From assembly GCF_029892285.1 (NCBI RefSeq), contig NZ_JARXVM010000014.1, positions 93,039 to 157,038 on the forward strand: a stretch of 64,000 nucleotides of DNA, in the 5' to 3' direction. How positions within the stretch are numbered: the stretch's first letter is position 1; each line of letters begins with the position of its first letter. The position numbers were made by a program, and so were the translations under genes. Of this stretch, positions 60,413-64,000 are shown piece by piece. Below the pieces are notes generated by a model that was not told where the DNA came from, made no database searches, and was given only the letters and a program-made list of their open reading frames with translations. This DNA is from Rhizobium sp. SG_E_25_P2. GTDB taxonomy: Bacteria; Pseudomonadota; Alphaproteobacteria; Rhizobiales; Rhizobiaceae.

Positions 60413-60673
60413 ATGGAGAGCGCCATAAAGAGAATTTCTCTGGACGAGCACTGGACGAAATTCGTGGAGGACGCGGTCGAGGACGGCCGCTTCCGCTCTG
60501 CCGAGGACGTGGTGACGGCAGGTCTCCGGCTGATCGAGGAGCGGGACGGCAGGCTGCAGGCGCTCAGGGCCAAGGTGACCGGCGCCATTGCCGAAGGCGG
60601 CGCGGTGTCCGAGCCGGAACTGGACGCTCTTTTGACCGATCGAGCCGAAGCGCTGTTGCGCGAAGGCATGTGA
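60413..60673 (+). CDS. parD: ParD-type antitoxin
   Basis: 86 residues. Family features: KRISLDEHWTKFVEDAVEDGRFRSAEDVVTAGLRLIEERDGRLQALR (key parts ISLDEHWTKFVE, RFRSAEDVVTAGLRLIEER), then a tail that wraps ParE. ParDE pair immediately follows. The promoter region overlaps the PIN remnant. High-GC, like the chromosome. Confidence 0.88.
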   Translation: MESAIKRISLDEHWTKFVEDAVEDGRFRSAEDVVTAGLRLIEERDGRLQALRAKVTGAIAEGGAVSEPELDALLTDRAEALLREGM

Positions 60674-60988
60674 TTGCGGCGGCTGGTCTATCTTCCGAGC
60701 GCCGCCGCAGACCTCGTCGCACTTTTCGATTTTCGCGCGCCCCGTAGCGGCAGCGTCAACGTCTCCCGTGATTTCATCGAGCAATTGCGCAGAAAATCCC
60801 GACATGCGGCGAGCCAGCCGGGCATGATCGGTCGCGCGCGACCCGAATTGCATCCTGATGTCCGCTGCATGGCTTTCAAAGGATATGTGATCCTGTTTCG
60901 ATATCGCGACGCGCTGCTCGAGGTCGTGGCGGTCGTCGAAGGCCATCGCGATATCGAGGTTGTTTGGGAGACGATGTTTCCGGATTAG
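60674..60988 (+). CDS. parE: ParE-type toxin
   Basis: 104 residues from a TTG directly after the parD stop (spacing zero). ParE features: LVYLPSAAADLVALFDF, RDFIEQLRRKSRHAASQPGMIGRARPELHPDVRCMAFKGYVILFRYRDALLEVVAVVEGHRDIE (key parts PGMIGRARPELHPDVR, YVILFRYRD). ParE poisons gyrase. Complete. Confidence 0.88.
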   Translation: MRRLVYLPSAAADLVALFDFRAPRSGSVNVSRDFIEQLRRKSRHAASQPGMIGRARPELHPDVRCMAFKGYVILFRYRDALLEVVAVVEGHRDIEVVWETMFPD

Positions 60989-61067
60989 AGCGACACGAAA
61001 TCTGGCCTGCGCATAGAGGGACACGTGACAACGCGGTCATGGCCGGGCCACAGGAGCATCAATCCCA

Positions 61068-61958
61068 TCACACATCCCGCACCGCCCCCACCATCGCCCC
61101 CAGCGCCCCGCCCGCCGCCCGCGCAGCCTTCCAGATCGTCCTCGCCTCGGCGCCGGCCTCGGGCGCGCAATAGAGCGAATAGGAATAGGCAAGATCGGCG
61201 TCAGGAACGCATATTTTCAGCTTGCCGGAGGCAATATCGGCCTCCACCAGCGTCTCCGGCGCCACGCCGCGTCCGTCGCCGCTCAAGCAATAGGCCCTGA
61301 TGTCGGCCGCCATTCCATGCTCGATCTCCCGGGTGACCGGCAGGGCTATTTTGCAGTTCTGCCAGATCTGGCCGATATAGGTCTGGCGATGCGAAATGTG
61401 CAAAGGCAGCGCCTGCTCGTCGCGGGCGTCCGGAGACGCGACGATGACCAGTCGCTCGCGGGCGACTTCGGCGGATTTGAGGACGGAAAATTCTTCCGCC
61501 TGCGGCGTGGCGGGGTGGAAGGCCGCCAGAGCGAGATCGCATTCGGAGCGCGCCAGCATCCGCGCCACCACATCATGATTGGCCAGACGCGTGGCGAAGC
61601 TGGCCTTTGGAACCTGCCTGGCGATCCGCTGCTTGAACGCCGGAAAAATGCTGAATGTCGCGCTGTGCGGCATGGCGATGCTGACCAGCCTGCTCATGGC
61701 GCCGTGCGGCGTATCGGCCGCCCGGTAGTCCTCGAGCTGGGTGACGATGCTTCTTGCGATCGGCACGAGGTCTTCGCCCGCCTTGGTCAGGGCGAATGGA
61801 CGGGTGCGGCGATCGATCAGGTCGCGTCCCAGCCACGCCTCCAGCTGCCGAATGCGCTTGCTGAGATTGGGCTGGGTGGTGTTTCGCGCCTCGGCGGACG
61901 CGGTCAGATTCATGGTGTCGGCGACGCAGAGGAAATCGTGAAGCAGCTTGATATTCAT
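61068..61958 (-). CDS. LysR-family transcriptional regulator
   Basis: 296 residues. N-terminal HTH: LLHDFLCVADTMNLTASAEARNTTQPNLSKRIRQLEAWLG (key parts LTASAEARNTTQPNLSKRIRQLE). A periplasmic-binding-like effector domain follows. The last 20 residues (KAARAAGGALGAMVGAVRDV) and their DNA resemble the end of yhaV at 63041, which is odd for this family. Divergent or convergent target is not clear; the OXA gene lies 38 bases upstream, same strand. Confidence 0.88.
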   Translation of the reverse strand: MNIKLLHDFLCVADTMNLTASAEARNTTQPNLSKRIRQLEAWLGRDLIDRRTRPFALTKAGEDLVPIARSIVTQLEDYRAADTPHGAMSRLVSIAMPHSATFSIFPAFKQRIARQVPKASFATRLANHDVVARMLARSECDLALAAFHPATPQAEEFSVLKSAEVARERLVIVASPDARDEQALPLHISHRQTYIGQIWQNCKIALPVTREIEHGMAADIRAYCLSGDGRGVAPETLVEADIASGKLKICVPDADLAYSYSLYCAPEAGAEARTIWKAARAAGGALGAMVGAVRDV

Positions 61959-61996
61959 CTTTCGTCCCAGGGGGCGCAGGATCGCGCCCGCCGACC

Positions 61997-62800
61997 CTAT
62001 TCCAGAGCGCCGTTGGTTGAAAACAGATCTTGCATCAATCCGTCACGCGCCCGGAAACCCGAGGGCGTCGGCTGGCGTTCCGAATCCTCGATCAGCCGGG
62101 CGAACAGGACCGTTTCATTTCCCTTTTCCGCCCAACCGACAAACCAGCCGAACAAGGGCGGCTTGAGTTTGCCGTCTTTTCCTCTTGCGCCGCCAGCGCC
62201 GGTTTTGCCGAACACGCGCCACTGGCCTTTGAGGCCCTGATCGAGGATAGCGCGGGTGTTCGATACGGCTCCTTGACTGACCGGAAGCTCATGGCGCAGC
62301 AGTTTTCCAAGGAACCCGACCTGCTCTCGGGGAGAGATCTGCAGAGAGGAACTCAGCCAGGCATGGGTGAGACCGTCACGCTTGCCGGGCTGGCCGGACG
62401 CATCCTGATTGCCGTATTCGAAGGCGCGGACATAGGCGTCGAATTTTTCCGCGCCCAGCCTGAGGGTTATCTGCTGCGAATACCAGATGACGGACTCGCG
62501 CATCCAGCTTTGCGGCGTTTGCGAGCGCCGCCATTCCGGCCGCCCGTCCAGATAGCCTTCCTTGAACGGCCAGACAGGCTGTTGCGCAGTCTGGAGAATG
62601 CCGGCGTCGAAGCCCATCAGGCTGATGGCGATCTTGAATGTCGATGCCGGCGACATCCGCGCGTCGCAGGCGCCGTCCTCGACAAGACTTTTGCCCGTCT
62701 GCGCCGAAACGACCAGCGTGCAGATGATTTTGGTGTCCGCCCAGCAGGGCTGCGCCGTGAAGAACATCACGGTGAAAACGGTCGCTATCAGTTTTTTCAT
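61997..62800 (-). CDS. Class D (OXA-type) beta-lactamase
   Basis: 267 residues from ATG 62800 with a signal peptide (1 to about 21). Class D motifs: STFK at 53-56 (MSPASTFKI), SVI in ESVIWYSQQ, YGN in FEYGNQD and KTG in FGKTGAGG; also a Trp-rich PEW/WMR region. All catalytic residues are present, so it is expected to hydrolyse some beta-lactams. It is a chromosomal-looking gene without integron or IS sequences directly flanking it. It differs from well-known clinical OXA groups by eye, but no subgroup can be given. Confidence 0.9.
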   Translation of the reverse strand: MKKLIATVFTVMFFTAQPCWADTKIICTLVVSAQTGKSLVEDGACDARMSPASTFKIAISLMGFDAGILQTAQQPVWPFKEGYLDGRPEWRRSQTPQSWMRESVIWYSQQITLRLGAEKFDAYVRAFEYGNQDASGQPGKRDGLTHAWLSSSLQISPREQVGFLGKLLRHELPVSQGAVSNTRAILDQGLKGQWRVFGKTGAGGARGKDGKLKPPLFGWFVGWAEKGNETVLFARLIEDSERQPTPSGFRARDGLMQDLFSTNGALE

Positions 62801-63040
62801 CGAAGTCTCTCGGTTGGCTCTCGCCTTCGTAGCGTTTCCGCATCGGCGGTGTCCAAGTCCGATAAGGAATAGTGTGCGCCGCAAATTGGAATGTCGACAT
62901 CCTCAGCAAAGGCGCGCATGCGCTGGTAAAGACGGAAAGCCGGCGGGCGCATCTCTGCAAGGCGGGCCGGGCGGCGTAAAGTCGCTTCAAAGCGATCGTG
63001 TCGGCGACGCGATGCGCGCGCGTCACTCCGGTTTGGTCAA
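62801..63040. other. Intergenic region upstream of the beta-lactamase
   Basis: 240 bases between the beta-lactamase start and yhaV. No gene is supported. An AT-richer stretch near 62860-62880 could hold the promoter. No attC-like or IS end was recognised. Confidence 0.4.
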
Positions 63041-63544
63041 TCACACGTCCCGCGCCGCCTCGATCATCGCCCCGAACGAACCGCTGGCCGCCCGCGCGGC
63101 CTTGATCAAGGCGTCGACATCATCAGGCGGATTGCCGTTGTCCAGCTTCGAGCGGAACACGGCATAAGCGTCGGTCTTCGAGCCATAGGCTTTGAGGGTC
63201 CTGTTGTCATTGACCCAGGCGAGCACGATGACGCGGCTTTCGCTGTCGAAGCGGAAGAACAGGCGATATTGCTGGAAGAATGTGGCGCGGAACCAGCGCT
63301 TGCGGTCTGCGCCGAGCGTATCGCCCCGGCGGAAGGCGGGATGGGCGGGATCGGCGGGAATGACCTCGGTGATCAGTTTCAGGATGGCGGCGAGGCGTTT
63401 GGCGCCGTTCTTGTCGCGATAGCCCTTGGGGTCGCCCGCCTTCCTCTGTTCGACCTCGGCGATCAGCGCCGCGACGGCGTCGAGAAACAGCGGATGGGCG
63501 TAGATCGACCAGCCATTGACCGTGAGCGGCGCGCTACTCGTCAT
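63041..63544 (-). CDS. yhaV: YhaV-type RNase toxin
   Basis: 167 residues from ATG 63544. Family features: NGWSIYAHPLFLDAVAALIAEVE at the start, NGAKRLAAILKLITEVIPADPAHPAFRRGDTLG, RWFRATFFQQYRLFFRFDSESRVIVLAWVNDNRTLKAYGSKTDAYAVF (key parts FFQQYRLFFRF, VLAWVNDNRTLK). It is a ribosome-linked RNase in E. coli. It overlaps the PrlF gene by 11 bases. Confidence 0.9.
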   Translation of the reverse strand: MTSSAPLTVNGWSIYAHPLFLDAVAALIAEVEQRKAGDPKGYRDKNGAKRLAAILKLITEVIPADPAHPAFRRGDTLGADRKRWFRATFFQQYRLFFRFDSESRVIVLAWVNDNRTLKAYGSKTDAYAVFRSKLDNGNPPDDVDALIKAARAASGSFGAMIEAARDV

Positions 63545-63857
63545 CGGGCGACAGCGGCGCGTCGAGATCGACGTCGACACCGCCCACAAGCGCGCCAATG
63601 CGCTCGACCAGCGCCGCATCGACGGCCCTCAGCCGCTCGGGACGATCCGCAAGATCCTTTTCCAGCAGATCGAGGAACGGCCCGAGCGCCGGATCGGCCT
63701 CCTCGCGCACGGCCTCGATATAGACGCGACCGCTGGCGTCGGTGCTGTAGCGGATCTGGTCGCCCTTGCCGAGCCGGAGATGCCGGCGCACGCCGCTCGG
63801 CACGGTGGTCTGATAGCGTTCGGTCAGTCTGGAAAGCTCGTCGACAACAGCGCTCAT
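63534..63857 (-). CDS. prlF: PrlF-type AbrB-fold antitoxin
   Basis: 107 residues from ATG 63857. AbrB fold: SRLTERYQTTVPSGVRRHLRLGKGDQIRYS (core RYQTTVPSGVRRHL). The rest is the toxin-binding helix region (PALGPFLDLLEKDLADRPERL). PrlF binds YhaV and represses the operon. A perfect inverted repeat lies 31 bases upstream. Confidence 0.9.
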   Translation of the reverse strand: MSAVVDELSRLTERYQTTVPSGVRRHLRLGKGDQIRYSTDASGRVYIEAVREEADPALGPFLDLLEKDLADRPERLRAVDAALVERIGALVGGVDVDLDAPLSPDDE

Positions 63858-63887
63858 CTCTCGCCTCGCAATGGGGATGGCAAAAAG

Positions 63888-63905
63888 GTAATGCAGATGC
63901 ATTAC
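63888..63905 (-). promoter_or_regulatory. Probable operator of prlF-yhaV
   Basis: Perfect inverted repeat GTAATGCA-GA-TGCATTAC, 31 bases before the prlF start. AbrB-fold antitoxins bind such palindromes. Binding is inferred. Confidence 0.65.
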
Positions 63906-63916
63906 TCAGACTGCTG

Positions 63917-63946
63917 ACAAACCCCTGGCCACATCCAGGGGTTTGT
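63917..63946. terminator. Perfect 12-base hairpin before the window edge
   Basis: ACAAACCCCTGG-CCACAT-CCAGGGGTTTGT. No long T-run follows on either strand. It may be a terminator, or part of the end of the mobile element whose gene begins at 63960. Confidence 0.5.
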
Positions 63947-63959
63947 GATTCACTGGGAC

Positions 63960-64000
63960 ATGTTGAAGAAACCCGCTCCCGAACAAACGGCTCTCGAGAT
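63960..64000 (+). mobile_element. Start of a probable transposase gene (partial)
   Basis: The last 41 bases read ATG LKKPAPEQTALE.., which resembles the N-terminus of IS1182/IS5-type transposases of rhizobia (MLK.P.PEQTALEMV). The gene runs off the window. Only 13 codons are visible, so the call is tentative. Confidence 0.4.

Noticed and set aside
1..64000. CRISPR arrays, tRNA and rRNA genes
   Set aside because: No regular repeat-spacer pattern and no cloverleaf-like or rRNA sequence were noticed on either strand. A tRNA scan was not run.

Overview
The window is high-GC DNA, compact and rich in overlapping ATGA-type gene junctions, and almost certainly belongs to an alphaproteobacterium of the order Hyphomicrobiales (Rhizobiales). 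Supporting signs are a FeuP/FeuQ-type two-component pair, RIME-like intergenic palindromes of the rhizobial type, a PBP1A gene beside a YcgN-type cysteine-cluster gene, and a complete Rhodobacter-type gene transfer agent (GTA) cluster. Nothing in the sequence fixes the genus.

Layout. 0-5 kb: a small lipoprotein, a coiled-coil protein, a GNAT toxin with its small partner, and FeuQ/FeuP plus a small exported protein. 5.2-42.1 kb: the GTA structural cluster, all on the minus strand and in canonical order: g1 (42.1 kb), terminase g2, GH19-like endolysin, portal g3, a small membrane protein, prohead protease g4, capsid g5, g6, g7, g8, tail tube g9, g10, tail chaperone, tape measure g11, g12, g13, NlpC/P60 g14, the giant g15, and a holin-like gene. 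The usual cluster is about 14-15 kb. Here it is stretched to about 37 kb because nearly every junction carries cargo, mostly toxin-antitoxin (TA) modules (HEPN/MNT, HigBA, FitAB, MazEF-type, TacAT, a frameshifted HigBA, TumEA, RelB/YafQ), plus metabolic and unknown genes. A 27.2-28.2 kb HEPN gene pair and a 34.1-36.9 kb three-gene module (toxin-like gene, MqsA-type antitoxin, ParA/TPR-like ATPase) sit in the same cluster.

42-49 kb: an AT-richer PIN-nuclease pair, PBP1A, YcgN, an AT-rich ParA-like ATPase, and an RTX metallopeptidase-like protein. 49-52 kb: a tandem pair of sulfotransferase-like genes and a LysE exporter. 52-56.5 kb: a bufferin-type RiPP locus, with two DUF2282 precursors, the MNIO enzyme BufB, BufC and DoxX, divergent from a SigF-type ECF sigma factor and an NrsF-like anti-sigma factor. 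Both divergent promoters share a GTAA-N16-CGTA pattern. 56.7-60 kb: a PleD-like diguanylate cyclase, a DUF1275 protein and an orphan ParA. 59.7-64 kb: a decayed PIN toxin with its antitoxin, ParDE, a LysR regulator, a class D (OXA-type) beta-lactamase, PrlF/YhaV, and the first codons of a probable transposase at the edge.

The most notable features are the density of TA modules (about 14 in 64 kb, eight to ten of them between GTA genes), several partial gene duplications that flank the inserted cargo, and three candidate modules that I cannot match to a described system: 34065-36875, 27071-28226 and 42333-43746.
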